Source: Campylorhamphus procurvoides
Lineage: Eukaryota; Chordata; Aves; Passeriformes; Dendrocolaptidae
Assembly (NCBI GenBank): GCA_013396655.1
Contig: WBMV01004890.1
Coordinates: 1,141,025 to 1,205,024, forward strand
Length of the DNA: 64,000 nucleotides
Direction: 5' to 3'
The notes under the pieces are model-generated. The model was not told the origin of the DNA, made no database searches, and worked only from the letters and a program-made list of their open reading frames with translations. The position numbers were made by a program, and so were the translations under genes. This document shows positions 13,601 through 26,223 of the stretch, piece by piece; the first letter of the stretch is position 1; every line of letters begins with the position of its first letter.

Positions 13601-16049
13601 AAGCAATAGCATTGCTGTAATTTCTTTCTTTTACAAATGTGTTAAAGCTCTTCTTATGAAGAATATGGAAACATTTCAGCTCCATTTTTGGGTTATCACT
13701 CTCGAGTCAGGAAGCCTGTTTTCCCATCACTGTCTTAAGCTTTTATGGATCCCAGTTTATACAATCTCTCTACAGGCCATTCTGTTATCTCCTTCTCTCA
13801 ACTGGCAATTTCCCTATCCAAACACAAACCAGACTGTCTTGCTTCTCTCTCCTTTTACTCTGCTGTGCTAAAACGCAGCTTTGAAACTCCACTGTTATTT
13901 TGCCAACATTCCCTGCATTTGCTTTCCTACCCAGTGTGTAGCTCAAGGTCCATCTGCACCCTGGTACAACTCTCCTGGTCAATGAATGTGCCCAGTTCTC
14001 CTGTATCTCACTCCTTATGGTTTTGGGGTTATTACCAATCGCTTGCAACATCCCTAATTGCCAAGTACCAATTTTCTCAAACAGCCAAAATCTCATTTTC
14101 TGAGTAACTTCCATTCAAGTCTGCTTGATGTCTCTAGGCTTGAACCTGTCTGATATTGCTGGATGTGGAGCTGGAAATATTTTTTCTAGTTTCAAGTAAA
14201 CAAATCATTTCTCTTTTGAAATGTGTGGTTGTGAAAATATAACAGCAGTTAACTAAGCCATCATCACAGTCTCATGATTACTCAAATTTCAGTGGAGGGT
14301 AAAAACATTTGGAATATTCTAAAGTAGATTAAAAATGCTCCTTTTAACTGTTGTAGATTGTAATATTCCCAATTCCTTTTTCCTTGAAATGTTTATATTT
14401 AAGCTATAGTCGTGGCTTTTCATTCAGTGTATTTTCTGTTGTCATTAATAAGCCTGAAATTGATTTATGAGTGAAATAAAAGAACCTACAAAAACTGAGC
14501 TCAAATAGTAACTCATGGATACACCAAAAGAAGTCATTTTTCATCGGTGTGGTGTGCAGTGCCTATGAACATGGATTGCAAACTCTTTTAGGTCTCCAAA
14601 TCAGAAATGGAAAGATAAATACACTTGGGCTTTTGTTCTTTGCTAAAGATTTCAAACAACCCCAGTGAGACAACATTAGCAAAGACATTGTGTGATGCTC
14701 CAGCACAGCAAGATGACTTATGGCTCGTAGTCCTTGGGATTATTATTTCTGGAGCCAGCAGTTGTTATTTCATCTTGTAGAAAAACCTCATAGCCTTTTT
14801 TGTCACATAGTAATGTACAGAAACAAGGTGGTTAGGACAAGAAACACTGCTTTGTAGAGCACCTAGCTGAGAGCATGAGTAAAGTGGTTGAAATGTCTGG
14901 TGGGCTTGGAAAACCTCATCAAAAACTCCTGCAGCAGCTTCAGAGGTGAGCAAGGTTGCTTACTGTGTCTCAGCTTTGACACAGCTGCCTTTTTTTAATT
15001 ATTGTTTGGGTGTTTCAAAGGCTCAAATGCAGTTTTTGAGGCTTTTTTCAGCTGTCAGGAATCCTGACTTGGATTTTCTGCAAATTCAGTTGTATGGAAT
15101 GTACTTTCTGAACTTGGAGCAATAAGAAAATAGACTGGGAAAGGTGTTTGGGCTGCAAAACCCTTCAGTCTGTGCTGGTTCTGTCCTGGGGACTGTCTCA
15201 ATCTGTGCTTTTGGCTCACAGTCAGTGCCCTGTGTGCTCCATATTCAGGATATTGGAGTTTCTGCCTCTGTTGAAATACAGGTAGCTGTTATCACCCTTG
15301 GTGCTCTGATTGCTTCCTTCTACCCTCTATTGTTATTGAAATATTTGGTTTACATATTATACGTATTAAAGGCAGCTTTTATGTAGTTCCACAACTGTGT
15401 GTTATAATTTTCTGGTCAAATTTAGACTCTGACAAATGTTTGATGATGTTTGCAAGTCTCACATAGGACAAAATGAACCTGCTGATCAGAAACTGCCTCT
15501 CCTTCTTCTGTGGATTTCCCTTGCACTTGGAAATTCTTCCAAATAGCAGCCAGCTGCTGCTGAAGTAGTTGCCATGAGTGATAACTGAGAACACTTATTT
15601 TTGCTTGTGAGGATACCAGATGGGAATTATGTAAAGTATAGTTAACTGAAGCCTTCCCAAGACATGCCCATTTGAGGATTTAATTCTGCAAGGGCTTTTT
15701 TGTTGTTGTGTCATTCCTTGAGCATTGCAGGAGGTCTGAGGACAAGATGTGCTTCATCTGCTCGTTCATTATAGTCCTCCAGAGCCTGTGATAATTTTGC
15801 TATCTGGGATTTGTGAACCTTTCTTCATTAATTGCATTTGAAGTGTGTGGCCAGCCCAGGCAGTGTTTTGGGGAGTAGCTCTGCTGCAGGATCTCAGTGT
15901 TCTGCTCTTCCGAGGCTTACTCAGATCCCTTGAACATCAGCTCCGTGTTGGCTTTGCTGGATCATTATACCATGTCAAGAAATGGATTTTTCCAGCCTGA
16001 TGAGTGAAGAAAATGTCAGTTGTTGGAGACTGTCTCGTGTGATTTACTA
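10680..16049. other. noncoding DNA, no gene recognised
   Basis: Sequence alternates between AT-rich blocks (10.7-12.3 kb, 14.1-14.6 kb) and GC-richer blocks (12.5-13.4 kb). The frames in the GC-richer part (up to 120 codons, 13745-14107) overlap opposite-strand frames of similar length and contain no recognisable domain. Confidence 0.65.
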
Positions 16050-16250
16050 AATATCATTTGATTCCCAGCACACAGTGTTATAGAATGTATTTCTCTGGCT
16101 GCGTCATTAATATCATTACGCTCAGCAATAGCAATTACAGTGTAAATGGTGGTGATGATTTTCAGTATATTTATTGTAAAATTAGCCACAGTTTTAGATG
16201 TTGTTTTGAATGTGTTCTAAAGAATGATGAAATCTCATGTTTAATCAGTT
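16050..16250. other. candidate conserved noncoding element
   Basis: This repeat-free block contains CGTCATTAATATCATTACG-like TAAT cores and AGCAATAGCAATTACAG. Its mixed composition resembles developmental enhancers. It was judged by eye, with no alignment. Confidence 0.3.
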
Positions 16251-19200
16251 GAAGCAGTAAAGAATTTACAAGCAGCTAAAAGGAATACTTTACAATTGGT
16301 GGGAATTGAAAGCTACAGAAAGGAGACAAAACTGGTAGTGGATTTTAGATGAAATTCCTCATTATCCTTTAGTTTTGAGATAGTTTTTACCAGATATGAC
16401 TGCAATTCCACAGCATTCCAGGAATTCCAAAGGGAAATAACTGTCTTTGTCAGTATTCCTTCAGTTAACGGTGCTCATCCTTACAACTTCCTCATTTGCT
16501 TTAATTTAGATGCTATTTTTTCCTTGGCATTTATAGCACTTTATGAAACAATAGATCATGGAAGAGAGAATTTGAGGAACTCAGATGTTTTTAAGGACAA
16601 CCTTTATATACGAAAATATCATATGTTTAAACACAAAATGGAAAATAAGACTTTGTTAAAAAAGTCTCCTTTCCTGATTATGTATTGATACTCACATAAT
16701 TCTTCTCAAAAAATCAGATTTCCCAACAAATTAACTTATAAATGCATATTTTCAACTTTGATGAAAATATACTTCAGGCTTAAAGGCTTTTTAGGATCTT
16801 TTCAGTCTCCAGTGAGGGTTGAAAAGCAGTTAATTATGTTTGTGTTTAAGCATACATGTTTTCAAGAAGATCAGCTCTGGTTTAGGGGAAGATGATGTTG
16901 TAATTCTTTTGTTTCTGCTCAGCTGTGACAAAACATAACAATATTTTTCTTTCTGATTCAGAAGAGCATATCTAATGATTTTCTTCTAGAGGATGTATTA
17001 GTCCTGTTTTCACTTGGTGAATGCATGGCTATAGCCAAGGAGACCTGGGAGCCTTAGTGCTGAATTTATTAAAATATCACTCTCCTTTATAATACTGAGT
17101 TCAAAGATATTTTAAAAAATATTGTTCTTTACCTTTGGTGAGAGAATTTTTGCATTTGGTCTTTCTGTAACAAGGAATCTGGTCCTGAATGTGCTGTGTG
17201 TGTGAAATGCAGTCGTTAGTTCCCCATGTTTTGGATCAGTACCTCTAAGCACATCAGTGACCGCTGTGATGAAGTTAAAACAGCTCAGCAATGCCCTGGT
17301 CTCTCTCCTTTGTTGTTTGAACATAGTGATGACACCTTTTGATCTGGAACTGTGCTTGTCATTTCAGTTGGACCAGAGGTGACACCCCTGAGATTGGCCT
17401 TAAGAGCCATGAGAAATGCCAGTGTAGCTCTCAGGAGAGTTTCTGATGCATTTCAGCCTTTTGATGCACTTGGATATATCAAATCAGAAGCTGATTAATT
17501 GGTAGGAACCCAAATTAAAAGCTCCTCCTTCTCTGATTCAGGTTGTTTGGGTTTTTTCCCCACTTCTTGGAGACCACAGTTTCTTAGGTGAGTTTCATCC
17601 TGTTTATGTTAAAACAATTACTTTTTTCACTCAGTTGTTAGTTTTGTTAGTATTAATATTAGTATTTATGTGTTGCTGCTCCGCCTAGTAAGATGCTTTC
17701 ATTGGTAAAGAATAAGCAAACACCTTCTGAGCACATGGTTTGCCAAGATGCCATCCTACATAAAGTACCATTAGTTGAGACACAAATTTTTTAATAAATC
17801 CCCCCACCCCACTCACCTTAGTGAAGAGTATTGGGTTTTACAGCTCAGGGAGGGTCTGGTTGTTGTCATTCATGTGTTCTGTTGCAGTTATTGTTAATGC
17901 TTATCTGAACAGCAAAATAGGCAGTGTATATCACCTGTCAGCCTGTGTTCTCTACACCCATCTTGGGTTAAATTGATAGCACAAGCTCCTAAAACTAAGG
18001 TTCCATAGAGAAATTGTGGGGTTTTTTTCCTCTAAGGTTTAGGATTTGTGTTCAGTCTTTATAGAAAAGGTTTCAGTATATTAGGATCATAAATTCTGAA
18101 TTGGTCTTGCCAAAAAGTAATTTAAAAAATTTACCAGATCAAATAAAAGTGTATTAACCTGGTTTATAGAGAAAGAGGGGAAATATATTTTTCTGCTATA
18201 ATGTGATTGTAACAACTTTCTAGTTGAAGGGAAATGTGTGCAGTTATACTTAGCATGGGCTGAAAATAATTCATCAAAGCAATGTTCTGAATTCAGGAGC
18301 AGTGCCATTTGTGCTCCATCAAAAACTGGGCTGGATGTAATGAATTTTTTAGCTTTGAAATTGATCTACTGTCTCGCTTTTACTTTGTTTTAAATTGTGC
18401 AGCTTAGATACTGTTCAGTATTCATGCTTGGGTAACTTGATTGAGCTGGAAGCAAAACTTTATGAAAAGCCCAGAGTTGTGTATTTAGCCTCTAATGGAG
18501 AAGGAAGGGAGAGAGAATGTAATGTGGAGAGAGCAGGTGAGGGCCATGTGCTTTTTGTCCCTTGAGCTGGCATTTCTTAACATGCAGGCCTTTATTTTCT
18601 GCAGATATTGTATTTTTTTATAAGCAATAATGCCATCAGATTTGATAAGATAGTCTTTTAAATGGAAGTTTGCAATAAGTAGAGTACTCTTTTTCCTGGG
18701 TGGACACATCACCTACTTTATTAATTAAACTGGAACATTCAAATTTTATCAAGTGTCAAATAGTTGAAGGTTACAGCAAGGAGATGGAGGAATCTCTTTA
18801 GGATTGAGAGGAACGGGTTGGTTTGAATTCCAACATTTCAGAGGGGGACCTCTCTAATACATTTTAAATCCTGGTCTAGTTACTCACTTTTCACTGGTGA
18901 AAAGAGCTGTTGACACCCAATCAACTTTTGATTAACAAATTAAAACCAAACAAAAGGCTGTGCTTTTCCATAGAATATGTAATTAAACTGTGGGATTGCA
19001 AGGGGATATTTCAGGTGCCAGAAGTATCCAGGAGTTTCTGAAACAGTATGGACAAGTTAATAAGACGAAACCTCCTGGTTATTAAATGGTTATTAACAGC
19101 TCCTGAAATTCATGGCGTGGTGCTTGATGCTTCATTCCTACTGGATTTCCTGCCATGAATAGATGACTTAACCTGTCGAGTGAGTAAGGAATTGCAGATT

Positions 19201-22090
19201 ATGAGACAAATCAAGAGAAAAACCTTTAGAAAAAATTGCATTTAGATGGCTACATTGCTCCTTTCATTTCTCCACTGGTTTAAGAAAATGAGGGAGAAAC
19301 TGATTTTCTTCATTTTTTGATTGATCCAAATCCATTTATTAACTTCTCGTTACACTGACCTTTTGCTTTAAGATTATTTGACACTTCTCTCTCCCAAATG
19401 CCATAGCTCATTTTTGCCTTCATCTTTCACACATCTGTGGGGGGAAGAAGTTTGCCAGTGTGTATATGCAGAGAAATCAGCCCTTAAACAAATGCAGTAG
19501 CTGTTGTATTTCAGCTCCATACTGAAATATCCTCACATGCTTTACGATATTGCACCGAGATCTTTATTAGCTGCACTCCAATTAAAATTAATACCTAGAA
19601 TTAGTAGGCACTAAAAAGTACTTAGTACCACTAAGTAATCAATATTCCTTATTTAAAAAGAAGGTTAATTCGTCAGTGCACATTAATCTATACACAAACC
19701 CGCAAAATCTATGGTCACAATTGAAGAGAAATTTTAGGGCCTTGTGGCTTTTTTTATTTGTTTGCTGGGGGGTTGTTTTATTTTGGTTTTTCTTCTACTG
19801 TGTGCTGTGTCTCTTGACCTATCCTGAGACAGTTCTCCTTCTGCAGGGCCATTTGTTCTCACTGATCCTTTCCTTATCTCTTCAGTGCTGATAGAGCCCC
19901 AAGCATCTGTCTGGGGGGAAAATAGCCAAGAGAAAAGGTAGGAGGAACAGTGCACCATCTGTATGCTGACTTCCAAAGCACATACAGGTTAGCTGTGAAA
20001 TGAAAAGTAAACCCCGCTGTATTTCTGGCCTCACTTCTGGGCTGGCTTGGCTTCCCTTGGGTGAGAGGGGAGGGAGTCTTGCTCTTCTGTGCCTGTTGCC
20101 TTTTTAACTCCATGGTTCCTGAAAACATCTGGAGAACAAAGGGGTTCTGATGTCTTCCTGACAGTATAGCTTGGCAGGAAACTGATCTTGCCTACCCTAC
20201 ATTGGGTATGGAAGAAGGAATCCCATCTCAGCCACTTCTTGCCACCCAGAAGTCTGACTGTTGGTTGATAAGAAAACAGCTCAAAGCTAAATTATCCAAG
20301 CTTGCCACCCAAGGCTCTATTACATTCCTTATTCCTCTTGGATGTTACAGCAATGGTTGTCATCATCAGAGCTCCCTTTTAATTTGTCCATGACACAGAG
20401 GGGTGCCAGGAAGTAGAAATAAGTTTCCATATATGAAGGAGCAGATAATTGGTGACCTTGTGACACTTGTGGATAGCTGTTGTGTCTGAGGGCTGGGGGT
20501 TAACCCCGGTGGGCAGCAGAGCCCCAGGCAGCCCCCAGCCCCTCAGTGGGAGTGGGGACAGAAGGGCTGTTGGTGCAGGAGACTTTGAGCCCAATATGAA
20601 ATTCTGCTTTGCTTTTTTGCTCTAAAAAACATAGTAAATACATAGCCAGTTTATTGTGAATGCAGCTGTTTTGGTGGACAAAAAAAGATGTTTTATGAGG
20701 ACATTCTAAAAGCATAAAACTCAACCTTCTCTGACAATGAAAAGTTTAGTGTAATAGCAAAGAAAAAGTGCATTTTCACAGAGCCCTAATTTTCATGGGC
20801 ACTTATTTTCTTGGCACTGCCATCATCACACATCTTCTGTCATTAAGAAATTTCTTTTCTGTCACTCTGTAGACTTGAAAATTCGCTATTTGAGTTAAAA
20901 TTTGTGTACTTTCTATCAGTGCTCAGCCTGAAAATGACTGAACTCTGTTCAAAACTTCAACAAAAATCCTCTTCAGTCTTGAAATAACTTTTTTTTTGGT
21001 GAAGAGTGGACTTAAGGGAAATAGCTTAATTACTCATTTGTGCCCAGTCCCCACCCAGAAAATGTGGGCTCCTTCCTGGCAGGCACTCGAGTATCTTCTC
21101 AAAATGAATCCTCCCCATCTCAGCATGCTCAGCTCTCTTTGGGGTCTTTTATCAGCTGATGTAGGGACTGGCTTTGCAAATAATGTTTGATCTTATCCTC
21201 AGCCCCTCATTTATGAAAAATACACAAACATCTTGGGGCTTCTGTTTATTTCATTGTCAAATATTGCTGAGCTTATTAAATGTATTCTAAAGATGTTGAG
21301 GTATTTGAAGTATAAACTAATTTGATATGCTTGTTTCCTTTGGGAAGCCTGGCTGAAAAAGAATAGATTTCTCCAGGAATCCAGTTGTCCCTTTATGGTG
21401 CTGTTCATTTGAAAGCATAAATGGCCAGATTGGGTTGTTTGCTGTAAAAGTTGCATCTGTGCTTTGGGTATAGGTTGCCAGTTGTCATCTTAGCCAGCCT
21501 ACCTGGTGCATGGCCTTGCTGAAAGCACAGCAGCAGCTTTATCAACAACTCTTCTTTTGGATGTGGCAGGAATATATATTGATCCCCCAGTTTCACTGAC
21601 TTAAAATATACTCCTATATATGTGCCTGTCGATCTACTTGACACCTAAGGCTGTGTTATTAGAGAAATAGCATTTACAGTTTTAACATCCAGTTGTAACA
21701 GTTTAAAGCTGTTAAAATTTACAGGTTTTAATGTTCTTTGTGCATTTGCAGCCTTGAAAATAAAGGGCCTTACGGAAGAGGAGTTTCAGATTTGATCTGT
21801 AGATGAAAATGATGTTGCATTTAGGAATCATAAATGTTTTTGTGCCCTTCAAGCTGAAAACTTTATTTAATGTGAATTTGTATTGCCGTCTTTGGAAATG
21901 AAATATTTGCTAGTCCTCAAATTAAGTCTTAATCTGATCTAGGCTTCAACAGCAAATACTTACAGATATAAATACTTCTTTGTGATAGTTTCATGTCTTA
22001 AAATTACATCTCTTCTGAACGTGCCACCCCTTTTCAGGTGGTTTTGTGCAGTTGTGATGATCTAAGGACAGGCAGAGGTTTTACACTCAG
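16251..22090. other. noncoding DNA, no gene recognised
   Basis: The sequence is mostly AT-rich and unique. A weak exon-like pair occurs at 17535-17580 (an AG before GTTGTTTGG, then a GTGAGT donor), but two frames are open and the composition is T-rich, so it is not called. Nothing else specific is seen. Confidence 0.6.
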
Positions 22091-22136
22091 GTAATTTTGC
22101 ATCACTGGGCTAATGAAACATGTTTGGAGAAAAGAG
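22091..22136 (+). CDS. weak candidate internal exon (46 nt)
   Basis: It is preceded by TTTTACACTCAG and followed by the consensus donor GAG|GTGAGT. Only the first frame is open (VILHHWANETCLEKR, leaving one base), so the phase would be 0 in and 1 out. The acceptor tract is short. No homology is recognised, and a pseudo-exon is more likely than a real one. Confidence 0.15.
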
Positions 22137-22778
22137 GTGAGTTGTGAGGGTGGATTTCTGTGCTGTGGGAGACGTGTCTTTGCATCTCTGAGTATTTAGA
22201 GAGTATTTAAGGAAAGGGTGAGTAACTCATCAAGGAGAGAGAGGAAAAGAAGTGGGAAAGTTTCATACACTACAGTCCATAAAGCTTGAGCAGCAAGCAA
22301 TACCTGTTCTCTCAAAAAAGTCTGGATTTATGAAAAAGTCAAGCTTTTCTTGCGAAAAAACCAGTTTTAACTCTTGGTAGCCCTGAAAAGTGTAAATGAG
22401 TGTAAGCAAGTCTCTAGAATGAGAAGAAAGAAGAGATTGGGATCCACGTCCCCGGCTCGACGGTGGGTGGGTGGGAGGGCACACGAGGCCTTTCAAATCT
22501 GTATTAAAAAAACAGCAGTGTTTTTACAAGCAGTAATTGTTTTATTATAAAATTTGTCAGTTCGGTTTCCTAGAGCCTTGTAAACCACCTTCTTCCAGTC
22601 TGTCTGCTTTTAGCTAGAAACAAGACAAGAAAGCACCCTAAAATCTGGAGAAGCTTGATTTTAAATCCCTGCTCAGATGGGTTTCCTTTTAGACTCCAGT
22701 CCAGGAGCCCTGAGCCTGCCCTGAGGCGACAGAAAACAACGCAGATGATTCGCTTTTCTCCGGTATTTTTCCTTGTAG

Positions 22779-22806
22779 ACACAAGGAAATTGGTCCAGAA
22801 ATGTTA
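22779..22806 (+). CDS. weak candidate microexon (28 nt)
   Basis: A strong pyrimidine tract (CTTTTCTCCGGTATTTTTCCTTGTAG) precedes 28 nt that end at a perfect GTAAGT donor. All three frames are open because the segment is so short. The second frame gives HKEIGPEML and ends in phase 0, which would join in frame to the 48-nt candidate at 32022. The unspliced read-through of the same frame stays open to a TAA at about 22905, so an alternative reading is a longer frame. No gene is recognised. Confidence 0.22.
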
Positions 22807-23261
22807 GTAAGTAGAGATGAAGCTATTGCTTCCAAAATAAAACTCCTCTCTTACATCTTTGACATTGCAACTGTCGAAGCCATTAAAATCCTTGAATTGG
22901 TTTCTTAATTTGACGAGGCTTCTGCAACGAGTCCTTCAGTTGTTGGGGACAAACTCAGTAGAGACTTGAATGTCACATTCTAGGGTTTCATTTTTCATTT
23001 ATTTTCTTCTTCAGTAAGTATTTCTGTGTGGTTAATTTGTTCTCTGGGATGGATGAAATAGAACTAATCTGAAATTCAAATGAATTCCTCTGCTGGCAGC
23101 CTGTTTGTTAGGAGCAATAATGAAATCTAATGGCTAACAGATAGCGAGAAAGATTAAGTATTTCCCTCAATAATTCACAGCTTTGATATCTTTCAGCACT
23201 CCATAAAAATACCCAGAAAAATCAATAAACTAGAATTTGACTGTGTACTTTTTAATTTTGT

Positions 23262-23291
23262 GTACGTATGTATATATATATGTATATATAC
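23262..23291. repeat. TA/TG microsatellite
   Basis: There is a short, impure run of GTATGTATATATATATGTAT type ending in TATATATAC. It is partly palindromic and low complexity, and is likely polymorphic. Confidence 0.8.
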
Positions 23292-24377
23292 TTGTTTTGT
23301 TTAACCTCATGTGACCTTTGTCTGCTTCAGTCATCAAAAGGATTCCATTTCAGCTCTACGAATTTTAAACCTGAAAAAAGCCTCACACCTTTTATGTATT
23401 TCTAAATTTCATTTCTTTCGAAACTGATGTTGTGAAGAAGAGACATAATTTGTCCTGGCCCTTGCTGGGATGCCAAAGACACGGGTGAATGCCCTGAGCA
23501 GCCCGGGCAGTGCAGTAGGTGTCTCTCTCATGGCAAGTTGAACAGGGTTTTACAAGGTTATTTGCTTCCACCTACTGACCATCCCTGATATTACAGACAA
23601 ACCCAGCGGAGGGAACACTGGAATAACTGGAATTCCAGAGGCTGCTCTTCCCTCCCTCTCATACAGGCCATGGGAGCAGCGTGTGTGCAGAGGAACTGTA
23701 TTTGCCTTAGTTACATGGAAGAGAAAAGATGTTAGAAATTCAGATATTTGTCTGAAGTTGCTTATTTCTTAGGGTTGTTTTGGTTGATTGGTTTCTGGTA
23801 GGCTGTGTTATACTGATAGGGAAGCAGAGGAAATAGGTTTGGGATAGCAGGGACAAAACAAGCTGTAAAATATGATGAAGTACACAGCAGCGTGGGTATT
23901 AGTCACGTTAGCATGACTAATGGCTACTTGTGGATATTGATTTCACTATTTCTGCTTGCAGGTCGAGGAGTAAAATGCAATGCAGAATTACAGAAACTCT
24001 GTAAAACAGTAAATGGAGGTTTCTCCTGCATCCTAAAGCCAAAATGTCATGCAGGGTCATACTACTACCAACAACTACTTTGGCTTTCTAGAGCTTTTAT
24101 TTCCCTCTGCTCAGTAACATTTGTATGATGCTAGTGTTGAGTGAAGATATGTTTCCATGGGCCTGGTGAATGAAACTTGAAAAATGCCTGAAACACGTGG
24201 ATGATCAAGCAGAGCAAAACTTGGAGGAGAAAAGGGACTGAAATGGGTGTTATGTCTGGTGTGTTCTGTCTGTGCATTTGCAGTAGATGTTGTTGTTAGC
24301 TGAGCCATTGGTTATCTCCAAAGCAGCACTGAAAGAATTGTACCTTGTGGCCTCACTTTTGTATCTGGTAAACACAG

Positions 24378-24622
24378 AACTCAACAAACCGCAAATTTAT
24401 ACCGGTTGGACACCAAGGTGACTGCATTTCATTAGGAATATTTAAAGGGTGCCTTTTAGAAAGGTATGCCAGGGTGAGCATTGTTTCACCAGTTCAGTTA
24501 GTGCAATTCCAGTGGGAAATAAATGTGGCAGTTCCCTTTATGGCTCTTAAAGTTGTGTTTGTCCTGTGTTGCTCCTCATGTTGTCTATAAAAATCTTGCT
24601 TTGTTTCCCTCTTGCTTCTACC
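24378..24622 (+). repeat. 245-bp direct duplicate, copy 1
   Basis: The block beginning AACTCAACAAACCGCAAATT and ending CTTGCTTCTACC is repeated without visible difference immediately after a single N. Exact identity together with an N joint is the signature of overlapping contig ends that were not merged. A genuine tandem duplication would not normally carry an N at its junction. Confidence 0.95.
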
Positions 24623-24623
24623 N
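24623..24623. other. single-N contig joint
   Basis: One ambiguous base sits exactly between the two 245-bp copies. It most simply marks a scaffold join with overlapping ends. Confidence 0.9.
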
Positions 24624-24868
24624 AACTCAACAAACCGCAAATTTATACCGGTTGGACACCAAGGTGACTGCATTTCATTAGGAATATTTAAAGGGTGCCT
24701 TTTAGAAAGGTATGCCAGGGTGAGCATTGTTTCACCAGTTCAGTTAGTGCAATTCCAGTGGGAAATAAATGTGGCAGTTCCCTTTATGGCTCTTAAAGTT
24801 GTGTTTGTCCTGTGTTGCTCCTCATGTTGTCTATAAAAATCTTGCTTTGTTTCCCTCTTGCTTCTACC
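24624..24868 (+). repeat. 245-bp direct duplicate, copy 2
   Basis: This is the second copy of the block at 24378-24622. After CTTCTACC it continues into unique sequence (CAACATAACAGG), so this copy is joined naturally to the downstream DNA, while copy 1 is joined naturally to the upstream DNA. Confidence 0.95.
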
Positions 24869-26051
24869 CAACATAACAGGAAAAAGAAGATGTTTTCTTT
24901 TGTAATGACATATAAAAATACGTTTATAATAATGTAATTTAATCGACTATTATGCAGTGACACAACCCCAAAACAACAGGTTTTGTGTTGGTTTTGAACT
25001 GAAATGGGTGAGAGGCTTTTCTGGTGGCAGGGTATGTCTATAATTTATTCTTCCCTGAAACATCCCAAAAGTATTCTGTCATGACATCATTTGTCTAAAA
25101 TAATAATTCTTCAGGAGGAACAGACTTTGCTGGGTTTTTACTTCCTTTTCTTGGTGCTGTAAGCACATGAAAGAAGGTGCCTGATATATTGTTCAGATCT
25201 CTAGGATTTCACCAGCAGTGGTGCTTCTCAGTCTCACATAATTCACAGAGTTTGGGAAATTTGCCACACACAGAGTGAAGTGACAGTGCTTTGTCATTTT
25301 GCACTTCAAGAAAGCAGCACAGATATCTGCCAGAGAAGAACATTCTCATTTCTTCCCTTCTTGCTCTGGGACTGACACGATTCTTTTTAATGATTTTTAA
25401 AGCTTAGGGTCTGTGTATATTTTTGCTTTAAAGAGGTATATCTAGGATGTAGATGTATACTCAAATATTTGCATTTCAACATAGATTTGATTAGTCAGCA
25501 GCTTTTCTGGTTTAAAGAACTACAATACTAATTGCTTCAGAAAAATTGGCTTGTTTTACTTGGGCAATTAAAGGTGAAGGTGTCCATGTGCCTACCATGG
25601 AATATTCTTGTCATCCATAGATACATTCTGAGTTCAGTTGCAGTTGGCAAAAAAAGATTTGACTGCTTTGACTTCATCACAAGCATCAGATACACAGCAA
25701 AAGGACTCCTGTAACTGTTCCTACAGTTGTGATGAACTACTGCTATTGTTTTAAAATATGAATTAGTTGGAAATTACAGTTCATTATTCAGCTACTAAAT
25801 TTGCAAATTTTCTGATTTGAGAAGAGATTAATTGGTCGTCTCCTATCTTTTCTTCTTCACCTACTGCACAAATTTTGCCTGTTCAGATTCTTCACTTTTT
25901 CCAACTGACGTAACCCCTTTGAACTCAGGATTCTTGAATTCTCATTTAGTCCTTCTTTAGGTAATCTGTATTCTTAGTTATTCTTCACTTGAGTATGTGC
26001 CTTTGTAAGGATTTCACCTCTTGGTGAAGAAAAACCCCCTTCAGGAAGTCA

Positions 26052-26102
26052 NNNNNNNNNNNNNNNNNNNNNNNNNNNNNNNNNNNNNNNNNNNNNNNNN
26101 NN
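26052..26102. other. assembly gap (51 N)
   Basis: A run of 51 N breaks copy 1 just before the minisatellite. Its counterpart in copy 2 is 29151-29744 (594 bases), so the N length is not the true gap size. The gap ends inside the tandem array, which fits a local assembly collapse at a repeat. Confidence 0.98.
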
Positions 26103-26223
26103 TAACTCAGCTCAGCTGGGCTGGCCCCAACCTGGGCTGGCCCCAACTAACTCAGCTCAGCTGGGCTGGCCCAAGTAACTCAGCTCAGCTGGGCTGGCCC
26201 AACTAACTCAGCTCAGCTGGGCT
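26103..26223 (+). repeat. 28-bp minisatellite, partial array (copy 1)
   Basis: About four units built on CTCAGCTCAGCTGGGCTGG plus CCCAASTAA remain to the right of the gap. They correspond to the last four units of the complete array at 29639-29865, including the unit with an internal duplication of CCTGGGCTGGCCCCAA. Confidence 0.93.

Noticed and set aside
17535..17580. 46-nt exon-like segment with a GTGAGT donor
   Set aside because: The segment is T-rich, two frames are open, and the peptide is hydrophobic without resemblance to anything known. It is typical of chance splice pairs.
25532..25714. Two identical 60-codon frames at 25532 and 28631, and further identical pairs in this interval
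   Set aside because: They are identical only because the interval is duplicated in the assembly. They are not a gene family.
26103..26206. Peptide repeat of TQLSWAGP type in one frame of the minisatellite
   Set aside because: The unit is 28 bp, so the frame shifts from unit to unit. Any apparent peptide repeat is a by-product of the tandem array.
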